This document shows positions 1 to 7,263 of a stretch of 12,873 nt of DNA, one piece after another. Under the pieces are notes generated by a model that was not told the DNA's origin, did no database searches, and saw only the letters and a list, made by a program, of their open reading frames with translations. Both the position numbers and the translations under genes were made by a program. Each line of letters begins with the position of its first letter. The stretch's first letter is position 1. Origin of the DNA: Planctomycetaceae bacterium (GTDB lineage Bacteria > Planctomycetota > Planctomycetia > Pirellulales > PALSA-1355); NCBI GenBank assembly GCA_005773095.1, contig SXHT01000238.1:1-12873 (forward strand). Direction: 5' to 3'.

Positions 1-65
1 ACATAGATTTCGTCGGGCTGTTGCTGATCCGTGATCACTCCGGTGTGGTGAAAGGTCTTCTTCAT
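1..65 (-). CDS. VOC (glyoxalase-like) superfamily protein, N-terminal 21 codons only
   Basis: The minus strand opens with ATG at 65 and reads MKKTFHHTGVITDQQQPDEI before the window ends. From memory, an aromatic-H-HTG-hydrophobic-TD beta strand followed by Q-P-x-E resembles the start of small VOC-fold proteins, in which the first strand carries a metal-binding His. Only 21 residues are visible, so the metal site, length and substrate cannot be judged. No strong Shine-Dalgarno stands before the ATG. It lies downstream of the flavin oxidoreductase gene in the same direction, separated by 368 bp that contain a long palindrome, so co-transcription is uncertain. The frame and start look real; the family name is a moderate-confidence guess. 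Confidence 0.45.
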   Translation of the reverse strand, partial: MKKTFHHTGVITDQQQPDEIY

Positions 66-433
66 CGGGGTTCTCGATTCGTCGAGCATTCTGTAGTAGG
101 CACACTCTGTGTGCCGTTGACGATGTACGGCACACGGAGTGTGCCTACTACTTTACAATCGCCAACGTTTGCGAACGCGGACCACCTGGCGTAAGCTGCT
201 AATAAAGAACATAACCATCGACGCAAAGGCGCACTTCATGAGCGGAACAATGCCTGGAGTTGTCTCGATTGCCCTGCTCGTTGGCCTGGCTGGGCGCGCT
301 GAAATCGGAGCGCAAGAAACAATGGTCTTCGGCAATCCCGAGGAAATGGAGTTCGAGTGGCACATGCGGCAAGTGCTGCGGAGCCAGTGCGGGTTCAAGG
401 TTGGCAACGGCCGCAAAGGCATGAATAATTTCG
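66..433. other. Spacer between the VOC-like and flavin oxidoreductase genes
   Basis: These 368 bp hold the 25-bp-arm palindrome (93-151), then about 85 bp without a recognised signal, and most of a possible short plus-strand ORF (238-450). No tRNA, no clear promoter and no T-rich terminator was seen. Confidence 0.5.
93..151. repeat. Intergenic palindrome with 25-bp arms
   Basis: The left arm (93-117, starting GTAGTAGGCACACTC) and right arm (127-151, ending GAGTGTGCCTACTAC) are complementary at 24 of 25 positions, with a 9-nt loop at 118-126. The single mismatch is at the centre of each arm. It lies between two minus-strand genes. In RNA it would form a very stable hairpin, so it may act as a terminator or an RNA-stabilising element. 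There is no T-run, and the architecture matches the other palindromes of this window, so I read it as a REP-type dispersed repeat. Confidence 0.85.
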
Positions 434-450
434 TTAGTCGGCCCGCTTGA
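238..450 (+). CDS. Possible small secreted protein, 70 aa, unknown function
   Basis: From ATG 238 the frame encodes 70 residues. The N-terminus, with the hydrophobic stretch VVSIALLVGLAG and a possible cut after EIGA, looks like a short signal peptide. It is followed by a charged, aromatic-containing tail with one Cys. An AAGG motif lies 8 nt upstream of the ATG. The frame is open back to 139, but the added residues look random and start inside the palindrome, so 238 is preferred. The 3' end overlaps the 3' end of the convergent flavin oxidoreductase gene by 17 nt. No family is recognised. It may be spurious, since GC-rich DNA gives many chance ORFs. The signal-like N-terminus and the position in otherwise empty sequence are the only support. 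Confidence 0.3.
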   Translation: MSGTMPGVVSIALLVGLAGRAEIGAQETMVFGNPEEMEFEWHMRQVLRSQCGFKVGNGRKGMNNFVSRPA

Positions 451-1891
451 GATGGCGAAGTGTCGCCGCTTCGGGAAGTTGCTTGTAGTGCTCGTCAAGC
501 GGGTAACAGCCCGAAATCAGGTTATTGCGAGGAGCCGTTGTGCAGTCGCTGAAGGTGCGACAGATTCTTTTGCGGGCCAGTTTACCGGTGGCAAGCGTGT
601 CGGCGGGAAGATCGGGATAGCTGAGCACCATCCTGCCGAGGCCCACGATGTCGATCCAGCCTTCCCGCACTGCCGCCTGTGCGACCTGCGGCAGGTAGTC
701 TTGCAGATAGGAGTATCCGCTGCCGACCATGGGAAGCTGTGGGAAGCGGCGTTTGAAATCGCGCGCGATGTTGATTTGCCGCGCAACGCCGACGAGCGGG
801 TCCTCGGGCGGTTGATAGCCGTCGCTGGGTGGAAAAAACGCGGGGCGTTGCATGTGCGGGTTGTAATACGGACTGCCGCACGTAACGTTGAGCATCGCTA
901 CGCCCAGCGATTGCAAAAGGCCTACAAGTTCCATCGGTTCCGCGAGGTCCTGCTGCAGGGGGTTGTGGGCATTGACGCCGAAACCGCAGTCGTACGGCAG
1001 ACAATCTTCGAACGCCATCGGACGGCCGATTTCGCGACTGGTTTGATAAGGGACCATGTCGAATACGCTCAGCCGCACGCCAACCATCAACCCGGGAAGG
1101 TCCTCGCGGATGCGGGCGATGATTGTACGCAAGAGACGCGTGCGGCCAGCAAAGTCGCCGCCGAATCGGCCCGCGCGCCGACGCGCACCTAGGAACTCGT
1201 GCAACAAATAACCGTGGCAGGCCTTGATGTCGACGAACTGAAAACCCAGCTCGCGCGCCAGCTTCGCGGCCGCCACGAAATCATCAATTAAACGCTCCAG
1301 ATCATCATCGGTCCAGACGATTGAGGCATCATTCGGATCGGTGCCGAATTTGATATCGAGCAGCGGATGATGATAGGCGATTCGCGGTTCAAAACGCTGG
1401 TTGTCGTGCGGCTTGCAAAATCGGCCCGAGTGCGTGAGCTGCAAGCCCACGAGCAGGCCGTCGAGCGAGCCGAATCTTTGGCGATGCACGTCGAGCAACG
1501 CCTCCAGCAGCGTGTGCAAGCCGGCGCAGTTCTCTCGCACCGCGAGCGTTTGGCGTGGATTGGCCCGGCCATCGGCCCGAACGGCGGCCGCCTCGCCCCC
1601 CCAGATCAGCTTCGCGCCGCTTGCGCCGAAGTGCCGCCAGCGGCGCAGCGTATGGTCGCTGGGCGAGCCATCCGTGTTTGCGTCCCAGCCTTCCATGGGA
1701 TGGATGCACCAGCGATTTGCCAGGCGGAAGCCGGCCACCTCGATCGCCTGCGCCAGCGGCGAGCCTTGGTCGGCCGTGAGAATGTATTCGTCGATCGGCA
1801 GCCTTACGCCGAGTTCCGACAGCCGAGCGCGCAGTGCCGCCACGTCCTTGTACTGAGCAATCGGCGCGTAGCGGCGTTGAGGTTCGGGCAT
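434..1891 (-). CDS. NADH:flavin oxidoreductase, Old Yellow Enzyme family
   Basis: A 485-residue TIM-barrel flavoenzyme of the OYE / 2,4-dienoyl-CoA reductase type, expected to bind FMN and reduce activated C=C bonds in the cytoplasm. Visible marks are QLTHSGR (151-157), the active-site block HGYLLHEFL (226-234) followed by RRAGRFGG, and phosphate-binding loops near GSGYSY (390-395) and GLGR (417-420). Near the C-terminus are Cys444, Cys450 and Cys462. The last two have the x11 spacing of the third and fourth ligands of the family's [4Fe-4S] site, but the first two ligands do not fit C-x2-C-x3-C, so the cluster may be missing or altered. The second FAD/NADH-binding half of the long family members is absent. 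ATG 1891 gives a good N-terminus but has no obvious Shine-Dalgarno. It is the last gene of the minus-strand cluster, 128 bp after the Gfo/Idh gene. The substrate is unknown. Confidence 0.88.
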   Translation of the reverse strand: MPEPQRRYAPIAQYKDVAALRARLSELGVRLPIDEYILTADQGSPLAQAIEVAGFRLANRWCIHPMEGWDANTDGSPSDHTLRRWRHFGASGAKLIWGGEAAAVRADGRANPRQTLAVRENCAGLHTLLEALLDVHRQRFGSLDGLLVGLQLTHSGRFCKPHDNQRFEPRIAYHHPLLDIKFGTDPNDASIVWTDDDLERLIDDFVAAAKLARELGFQFVDIKACHGYLLHEFLGARRRAGRFGGDFAGRTRLLRTIIARIREDLPGLMVGVRLSVFDMVPYQTSREIGRPMAFEDCLPYDCGFGVNAHNPLQQDLAEPMELVGLLQSLGVAMLNVTCGSPYYNPHMQRPAFFPPSDGYQPPEDPLVGVARQINIARDFKRRFPQLPMVGSGYSYLQDYLPQVAQAAVREGWIDIVGLGRMVLSYPDLPADTLATGKLARKRICRTFSDCTTAPRNNLISGCYPLDEHYKQLPEAATLRHLKRAD

Positions 1892-1910
1892 GGTTCAATT
1901 CAGATTGCGT

Positions 1911-2011
1911 TGGGCGCGGGTCTTCTGACCGCGCCAGTTTGACCGCTGGTCGCCGGTCATCCGTCGAGACCCTCGGTCCGGCCAGCAGCGGGTCCGAAGA
2001 CCCGCGCCGAG
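1911..2011. repeat. Intergenic palindrome between Gfo/Idh and OYE genes
   Basis: The left arm 1911-1931 and right arm 1991-2011 match as an inverted repeat at 18 of 21 positions, with a perfect 13-bp core (GGCGCGGGTCTTC at 1914-1926 and its complement at 1996-2008). The 59-nt interior carries a smaller inverted repeat, TGACCG (1941-1946) with CGGTCA (1955-1960). It fills almost the whole 128-bp gap between two co-directional genes. It may be a REP-type element that also shapes readthrough from the upstream gene. Confidence 0.75.
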
Positions 2012-2019
2012 CGCCTCGT

Positions 2020-3333
2020 TCATGCTCCCTTCGGTCGGGCCCAGTGGTCGCGGTACTCGCGCTTCGCCAGCTTGTTGGCTTCCTCGTCGCCGATGAATCG
2101 CTCCCGCTTGGGATCGAACTCCAGCGAGCGTCCGAGCCGCGTGGCAATGTTGCCCAGGTGGCAGAGCGACGTCGACAAGTGACCGACGAGCGCGTCGGCG
2201 TTCAAGGCCGTGCCGTCGCGAATCGCGGCGACGAAATTCTGCACGTGACCGGCGTCATCCTGCGCACGAGGTTGAACCTGGTGCTCCTGCGGCTTATTTC
2301 CGGAATCAACGATCTGGATCTTGCCCCGGCGGCTCAAAAACATCTGGCCATCGGTGCCATAGAACTCGGCGCCGCTATCAACGTTCCGCGGAAAGTTGGT
2401 GCTCCACAGGCGCTGTTCGTAGATCAGAATCTTTCGACTTCCCACCTGGCCATCGCCCGGATACTCGAAGGTGACTTGCTGCGTATCGGGAAATTCCTGG
2501 TCATCGTCGAAGAAGTACTTGCCGCCCAGCGCCACGATCCTGCTGGGATGCGTCTCCACGCCGAGGCCCCACCGCGTGTAATCGATGTCATGAACGCCGT
2601 CGTCGCCCATGTCGCCTGCACCGAAATGATACCACCAGGTCCAACGATTGTGAACGCGGTTCGTGCGATAGGGAATCATCAGCGCCGGGCCGATCCAGTC
2701 GTCGTAATTGAAGCCTGCCGGTGGTTCGGTGTCTTGCCCTCGGCCGATTGAATCGCGTCGTTGGATGTTCCAGCACCTGGCTGCGAGCACTTTACCAATC
2801 ACACCTGAATGCAAAAGCTTCACGGCGTCGATCATCATCTGCGTGCTGCGGCTTTGCGTGCCATGCTGCACCTTGACGTTGTTGCGCGCCGCGGCCTCGA
2901 CCAGCAAGCGGCCTTCGTGAATATTATGAGAGATCGGCTTCTCCACGTAGACATGCTTGCCAGCGTCGCAGGCCAAGATCGAGGCGATGGAATGCCAGTG
3001 ATCGGGCGTGGTCACCAGCACCGCATCGAGCGAGTGATCGTCAAGCATTTTCCGCAGGTCGTCGAGCGTGTGGCTCGAGTCAACGCCCAGCGTGTTCGCC
3101 ACGGATTGCCGGCGCGATTCATCCACATCGCAAACGTAAACGATCTCCACGTTCGGCAGGTTCTTCATCAGATTTGCGTCGTGCGTGCCGCGGGGACCGC
3201 AGCCGATCAGGCCGCAGGTGATCCTTTCGTTGGGGCTGTTGCCGATGGACCGCCGGGCTCTCAGCGCCGTGGCGGCAGCGACGCCGGTTGATGCCAGCTT
3301 GACAAAAGTGCGACGATTGGTGGGAGCGTTCAT
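2020..3333 (-). CDS. Gfo/Idh/MocA family oxidoreductase with Tat leader
   Basis: A 437-residue NAD(P)-dependent oxidoreductase of the glucose-fructose oxidoreductase / inositol dehydrogenase family. The N-terminus NRRTFVKLA (6-14) plus a short Ala-rich segment is a twin-arginine signal, so export with bound cofactor is expected, as in many planctomycetal members. The Rossmann motif GLIGCGPRG spans 41-49, VTTPDHWH 107-114 and the conserved EKP 131-133. The block GDDGVHDID (243-251) holds the family's Asp/His catalytic-type residues. WWYHFGAGDMGDDG is typical of the planctomycetal subfamily whose C-terminal domain binds sugars or polyols. AAGGAG seven bases before ATG fixes the start. It lies 148 bp downstream of the PLP enzyme gene and could be in the same transcript, although a palindrome just ahead may give it separate control. 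The substrate is not evident. Confidence 0.92.
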   Translation of the reverse strand: MNAPTNRRTFVKLASTGVAAATALRARRSIGNSPNERITCGLIGCGPRGTHDANLMKNLPNVEIVYVCDVDESRRQSVANTLGVDSSHTLDDLRKMLDDHSLDAVLVTTPDHWHSIASILACDAGKHVYVEKPISHNIHEGRLLVEAAARNNVKVQHGTQSRSTQMMIDAVKLLHSGVIGKVLAARCWNIQRRDSIGRGQDTEPPAGFNYDDWIGPALMIPYRTNRVHNRWTWWYHFGAGDMGDDGVHDIDYTRWGLGVETHPSRIVALGGKYFFDDDQEFPDTQQVTFEYPGDGQVGSRKILIYEQRLWSTNFPRNVDSGAEFYGTDGQMFLSRRGKIQIVDSGNKPQEHQVQPRAQDDAGHVQNFVAAIRDGTALNADALVGHLSTSLCHLGNIATRLGRSLEFDPKRERFIGDEEANKLAKREYRDHWARPKGA

Positions 3334-3340
3334 CGCGGAA

Positions 3341-3346
3341 CTCCTT
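3341..3346 (-). promoter_or_regulatory. Shine-Dalgarno of the Gfo/Idh gene
   Basis: On the minus strand AAGGAG stands 7 nt before ATG 3333, which confirms the Tat-leader start. Confidence 0.8.
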
Positions 3347-3362
3347 GGAGAGGGTATTGTAA

Positions 3363-3382
3363 CTGAATTCCCAAGAATTCAG
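3363..3382. promoter_or_regulatory. 8-bp-arm palindrome 30 bp upstream of the Gfo/Idh start
   Basis: CTGAATTC (3363-3370) and GAATTCAG (3375-3382) are perfect inverted repeats with the 4-nt spacer CCAA. The AT-rich palindrome lies 29 bp from the start codon in a 148-bp gap, which suits a repressor operator or a small hairpin in the leader. No T-run follows it on the minus strand, so it is not a classic terminator. Confidence 0.4.
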
Positions 3383-3481
3383 CCTGTTGGAGCCTGGTTG
3401 AGCGTAGTGGGTGGCCGAAACGAGCCGTTCTTCACGCTGTCAGCCACCGACCCGATTGTTCCTCTGGCACGACGGCCAACG

Positions 3482-4558
3482 TCACAATTCGGAAAGCTCC
3501 ACGGTCGGGCAAGTCACATGTTGGGTCATCCGTTCGATCGACGCGGCGTCTTTGAATCCCGACCCAGTTACAAGGCAGACCATGGTGGCGTCTTTGGCAA
3601 TCGCGCCCGACTCCACGGCCTGGAGCGCGCCCATGAGCGCCACCGCGGCCGCCGGTTCACAAAAGATACCCTCCTCGTGCGCGAGTCTTGCCTGACATCG
3701 CCAGACCTGCTCATCATCAACCGTAAACCCGGTTCCGCCGGTGGCGCGGCATTCGGCAATCGTTTCGTTGCCGTCGATGACCGAAGGCACCTGCAACCCG
3801 CTCACGGCGCTGGTACAGGTTACTGCCTGGGCACGCACGCGGCGCTCTCTCAGCGGCGTGGCGATGGTGTCGTTGCCTTGGGGTTGCACCACATGCACCG
3901 CCGGAGTCCGCTGCTGCTCATCCAACAAGCTCAACCTTGCGAACCCGCGTGCCACCGCCAGCGCGAGCCCGCCACCGCCGGCTGGAACAAAAACGTGGTC
4001 CAGCTTCAGTTCCAACGGGAGCGATTGCTCCTGCAGTTCATAGCTGATGGTCTGCACACCGGACATGCCGAGTGGGCTGTAACGATAGGCGGAGATTTGC
4101 AGCGCAGCGTCGTGCTCGCCGCCCATCTCGGCAAGCTGGTCGAGTGCGCGGCTCGTAATTTCCTGATCAAGACCAAAACCCCGCACGCGCTTGAGGCGGG
4201 CGCCGTAGGCTAACATCTGCAAGAGCTTCGCCGCCGGGGCCGATTCGACGATCGCAATCTCGCAAGCAATGCCGGCGGCCGCGCAATAAGCCGCCAGCGC
4301 AGCGCCCGTGTTGCCGCTCGACGAGGCCACGCATCGCGACTTGCCTTGCGCCCGCATCGCCGAGATCGCCACGGCGGCGAATCGGTCTTTGTACGAACCA
4401 CTGGGATTGATCTGCTCAAGCTTGAAAAACAGTCGCTCAAGACCCGCTTCGGGCCCAATCCGTCGCGAGCGCAAAAGCGGCGTGTTCCCTTCGCCGAGCG
4501 TGATGCGAAACTCGGGGGGCACAGCAGGCAGATGGTCGGCGAATCGCCAGATGCTCAT
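3482..4558 (-). CDS. Threonine-synthase-like PLP-dependent enzyme (fold type II)
   Basis: A 358-residue member of the tryptophan synthase beta-like superfamily, closest by eye to threonine synthase. The PLP lysine is Lys57 in NPSGSYKDRF, the phosphate/substrate loop is SSSGNTG (79-85), and the PLP-phosphate Gly-rich loop is PAGGGG (192-197). The C-terminal part has CEPAAAV and VTGSGFKD, both typical of ThrC-type enzymes. Family threonine synthases convert O-phosphohomoserine to threonine, but related enzymes act on other beta- or gamma-substituted amino acids. Because the neighbours are a peptidase-like hydrolase and oxidoreductases rather than thrA or thrB, I do not assign thrC. Its ATG overlaps the SDR stop codon (ATGA, 4555-4558), showing translational coupling. 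The catalytic Lys is intact and no disruption is visible. Confidence 0.85.
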   Translation of the reverse strand: MSIWRFADHLPAVPPEFRITLGEGNTPLLRSRRIGPEAGLERLFFKLEQINPSGSYKDRFAAVAISAMRAQGKSRCVASSSGNTGAALAAYCAAAGIACEIAIVESAPAAKLLQMLAYGARLKRVRGFGLDQEITSRALDQLAEMGGEHDAALQISAYRYSPLGMSGVQTISYELQEQSLPLELKLDHVFVPAGGGGLALAVARGFARLSLLDEQQRTPAVHVVQPQGNDTIATPLRERRVRAQAVTCTSAVSGLQVPSVIDGNETIAECRATGGTGFTVDDEQVWRCQARLAHEEGIFCEPAAAVALMGALQAVESGAIAKDATMVCLVTGSGFKDAASIERMTQHVTCPTVELSEL

Positions 4559-5364
4559 TGGAATTGTCCTGGCCTCAGTTGCTCGGCAAGCGGCGTCGGC
4601 AGATGATGCCGCATCCAGCCCCCATCCACAACAAGCGTCGTGCCCGTGATGTACGACGCTTCGTCGCTCACCAGCCAGGCAACGGCCCGGGCAATCTCGA
4701 GAGGTTCGGCCCAGCGACCCAGCGGGATCATGGACCTGCTGTAGATGCCCAGTTCGCGTTTGGCGTCGGGCTGGCTGTCCGCCACATCGAGCGTCAACCG
4801 CGTGTCCACCGCACCAGGGCTCACCGCCACGACGCGGATGCCCTTGGGGCCATAGAGCGCGGCCAGATCGTGGGTCAGCGATTCAAGCGCTCCCTTGCTG
4901 GCGATGTACGCCGGCGCGAAACCGGCCGACTGCTGTGCCATGATGCTCGTCACGTTCACGACAACGCCTCGGGCGCGGTGTTCCATGTCGGCGGCGCACC
5001 AACGCGCGAGAAAGGCGGGCGCGGTCAGGCAAACGCGGAGCGTGCGTTCCCAGGACTCGACCGTGATTTCCCGCATGGTCATTAACTCGCGCCAGGCAGC
5101 ATTATTCACCAGGACGTCGACCTGGCCAAGCTGCTCGATCGTGTGTTGAACGGCCGACTCGGCATAGCGCAAGTCAGCAAGGTCCCCAACCAAGACCAGG
5201 GCCTCGCCTTGAGCAGCTCGGATCTCGCTGGCAACGCGCGTAAGTGCGTTTTCGTTGGTGCCGAGCAGGGCGACGGCGTGACCGCGCGCCGCCAGCTCGC
5301 GAGCAATGCTCGACCCAATTCCACCCGACGCTCCGGTAATCATTGCCACTCGACGCTCACTCAT
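4555..5364 (-). CDS. Short-chain dehydrogenase/reductase (classical SDR)
   Basis: A 269-residue classical SDR that should oxidise or reduce an alcohol/carbonyl with NAD(P)(H). The cofactor motif TGASGGIG is at 10-17, NNAA at 87-90, catalytic Ser140 (NVTS), and Tyr153 and Lys157 in YIASK. PGAVDT and the C-terminal ITGTTLVVDGG complete the family pattern. The position that normally carries the fourth catalytic residue, Asn in the helix alpha-4 motif (x-N-L/V), appears to be Cys112 (RVCLTAP). That is unusual and may alter proton relay. The gene starts within the M81 stop codon and ends within the PLP gene start, both 4-nt ATGA overlaps, so the three are almost certainly one operon. The substrate is unknown. 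Confidence 0.92.
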   Translation of the reverse strand: MSERRVAMITGASGGIGSSIARELAARGHAVALLGTNENALTRVASEIRAAQGEALVLVGDLADLRYAESAVQHTIEQLGQVDVLVNNAAWRELMTMREITVESWERTLRVCLTAPAFLARWCAADMEHRARGVVVNVTSIMAQQSAGFAPAYIASKGALESLTHDLAALYGPKGIRVVAVSPGAVDTRLTLDVADSQPDAKRELGIYSRSMIPLGRWAEPLEIARAVAWLVSDEASYITGTTLVVDGGWMRHHLPTPLAEQLRPGQFQ

Positions 5365-6887
5365 GCGACAGCCTCCTTGCCCCGCGGTGACCAGGACATG
5401 TTTGCCTCAAAGGGAAACAAAGGCCGGCGCCGATGCTGATAGTCGAACCCGCTAAGATCGGCCGATGTCACGCCTGGCGTATTGACCCGGATCAATTCGC
5501 GACACACCTCCTGGTAGGCGGCGATTGGCGCATGCACTCCCTTTGCGACCAGAATCTTGAACGCCTGAGGATCGAATCCGCAATGCCGTAACTGTTCCAG
5601 ACTCCAGGGAGCCATGCGACGCGATGTAAGCATGATCGTCAGGCCGTTGTCGGTGCGAACGACCACGGTCGGGCCTTGGTCGAAATTTACAACACCGCCG
5701 TGCCGTGGCTGCGATTCCTGGAAACGACCCGCCGATTGCGCGATGATCGTGAACGTGGCGGTGAGCGGCGTTCCGTGCCGATCGTCCGACTTTCCGCCAA
5801 CCGAAAGTTCGACCCGCTGGCCGATCCCAAATCGACTGGATAACTCAACCGCCTGTGGATCACACAAGCAGACGAAGGCGCCCGCCATGAGGCGGTGATG
5901 AATGGCCTGGGCCAGGAACGTACCATCGGCAGGAGATCCGCCGCCGACGTTATCTCCCATGTCGAGCAGGCACGCCGGGCGATCGAGCCGACCGGCGGCG
6001 TCGAGCCTTTGAACCTGATCGAGCGCCTCGTCGATGCTGGTCAGCCGCGGTTGAAACTCCTGCCGCATTTCCCAGAGCGTCGCGGCCAGATCGTCGGCGA
6101 GGCCAACCGCCAGGTCGCGTTTGCCGTCGGCGACTACGAGCGCTGCCGAGCCCATTTCCGGCACATCGGCATAGGGGAAGCCCAGGCAAATGCTCGAGGA
6201 CAAGACGTCCCTGGCGTCGCGAATCTGGGCGGCCGCCGCGAATATCTCACGGCAGGGGGGGGCATCGGTTTGCTGGCGCTCGATGTTGATGGCCAAGGGG
6301 GGAAACGCCGCCGCTTGACGTGGTCGGATTCTGCCCTCCAACGTAGCGACCATGAGTCTTGCCGCCTCCAGACCGCGATCTCGCTGATCGATGTGCGGAT
6401 TGGTGCGATAGGCTACCAGCGCATCGGTGGCATCGACCATCTGTGCAGTCAGATTGGCATGAGGATCGATCGTGCCGATGATGGGACAATCCGGCCCCAC
6501 CAAACCCCGAACCAGCCGCAGCCAGTATCCGTCCGCATCGCGCACGTGCTCGCTCACCGCTGCGCCGTGCGGAGCGACCAATACGCCATCCAGCGGAAGG
6601 TGCTTGCGAAGTTCCGCTTCCAGGTTCACCATCAACGCTTCGAACGTCTTGCCCGTCATCACACCATAGGGCATGGCACGCGCGGCGAAAACAGGCACGG
6701 CTTCGGCGCCTGCTCCTGCAAGTCCTGCAAAGAAACCGCCCACTTCATGATGCGCCTCGGACAGTTGATCTCGAACTTCCTCCCCCGTGACCAGCAGGTT
6801 CTGCTTGAAATGCTCGAGCGTGGTCGGGCACGCGATAAACGTGTTCGATTCCGCCAGCAGCGCGATGATGCCAACCCGTTTGCTCAC
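5361..6887 (-). CDS. M81 family metallopeptidase (MlrC / microcystinase C-like)
   Basis: A 508-residue zinc hydrolase of the M81 family. Characterised MlrC cleaves linearised microcystin fragments; most homologues have unknown substrates. The N-terminal GIIALLAESNTF matches the family's conserved G-x-H-E-T-N-T-F-like strand, with Ala-Glu-Ser in place of His-Glu-Thr. Zinc ligands are visible as Asp141 and His143 in GTIDPHAN and His165 in NPHIDQRDRG, with the same spacing (+2, +22) as the known ligands of MlrC. APHGAAVSE and the C-terminal domain motif DMGDNVGGGSPADGT (309-323) are also family marks. GTG at 6887 is chosen because GAGG lies 7 nt upstream and it gives the expected N-terminus. The longer frame to 7040 adds 51 unconserved residues. 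First gene of the coupled M81-SDR-PLP operon. Confidence 0.9.
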   Translation of the reverse strand: MSKRVGIIALLAESNTFIACPTTLEHFKQNLLVTGEEVRDQLSEAHHEVGGFFAGLAGAGAEAVPVFAARAMPYGVMTGKTFEALMVNLEAELRKHLPLDGVLVAPHGAAVSEHVRDADGYWLRLVRGLVGPDCPIIGTIDPHANLTAQMVDATDALVAYRTNPHIDQRDRGLEAARLMVATLEGRIRPRQAAAFPPLAINIERQQTDAPPCREIFAAAAQIRDARDVLSSSICLGFPYADVPEMGSAALVVADGKRDLAVGLADDLAATLWEMRQEFQPRLTSIDEALDQVQRLDAAGRLDRPACLLDMGDNVGGGSPADGTFLAQAIHHRLMAGAFVCLCDPQAVELSSRFGIGQRVELSVGGKSDDRHGTPLTATFTIIAQSAGRFQESQPRHGGVVNFDQGPTVVVRTDNGLTIMLTSRRMAPWSLEQLRHCGFDPQAFKILVAKGVHAPIAAYQEVCRELIRVNTPGVTSADLSGFDYQHRRRPLFPFEANMSWSPRGKEAVA

Positions 6888-6894
6888 TTCGTTT

Positions 6895-6898
6895 CCTC
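6895..6898 (-). promoter_or_regulatory. Shine-Dalgarno deciding the GTG start of the M81 gene
   Basis: GAGG on the minus strand lies 7 nt before GTG 6887. It favours this start over the upstream ATG-frame extension beginning at 7040. Confidence 0.65.
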
Positions 6899-7092
6899 GC
6901 CGGCTCGTTCGCGGCAGGCCGTCATATCCACCGAGACTTGTCCCGAGACAAACAGCCACGGTCCCACTTGCCACACCCGGTTGAGTGGCGAACCACTGCG
7001 GGGCACAACCGAGCCGAAAAACGTGTGGTTGCTCATCCAAAATCCCTCAAGCGATTTGCCGACGGACCATCCACAAAGACGCGATTGACATG

Positions 7093-7220
7093 TAACCGTT
7101 CACGGGCCAAGAGAGGGGGACAGGCACATTTTCCCGGGAACCCCGTTGGACAACCTCCTGACAGGACGATGCGCCTCACGCGAATTCGCCGGGAAAACGA
7201 GCCAGTCCCCGGCCCGTGAA
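7093..7220. repeat. MITE/REP-like element, copy A
   Basis: The outer arms TTCACGGGCC (7099-7108) and GGCCCGTGAA (7211-7220) are perfect inverted repeats. Inside them, GGGGACAGGCAC with TTTTCCCGG pairs imperfectly (18 of 22) with the segment from CCGGGAAAA to AGTCCCC, so the element folds as one long stem with a loop of about 50 nt. The same sequence recurs in the same orientation at 8091-8219, with shared blocks CCGTTCA-GGGCCAAGAG, TTCCCGGGAACC, CGTTGGACA and CCGGGAAAA. No ORF or target duplication is evident. Confidence 0.8.
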
Positions 7221-7232
7221 TTGTCCACACCG

Positions 7233-7263
7233 AAAAAGGATGGATTCAACATAAAGGAATCCA
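7233..7263 (-). terminator. Terminator-like hairpin downstream of the secreted-protein gene
   Basis: On the minus strand, TGGATTC and GAATCCA form a perfect 7-bp stem with a 9-nt loop, followed after three bases by TTTTT. It lies about 110 nt past the stop of the minus-strand gene ending at 7374. The stem is not very GC-rich, so efficiency is uncertain. Confidence 0.45.

Noticed and set aside
3410..3448. GGTGGC / GCCACC inverted repeat downstream of the PLP gene
   Set aside because: The 6-bp arms are 27 nt apart with no T-run; pairing of this kind is common by chance at this GC content.
6888..7040. N-terminal extension of the M81 gene by 51 codons
   Set aside because: The extra residues do not resemble the family, and a GTG with GAGG at good spacing exists at 6887, where the conserved N-terminus begins.
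5895..7088. Long open frame on the plus strand opposite the M81 gene
   Set aside because: It is antisense to a clear family gene, has no recognisable domain, and is expected by chance in GC-rich coding DNA. The same applies to open frames opposite the Gfo/Idh (1834-2751) and PLP (3185-4213) genes.
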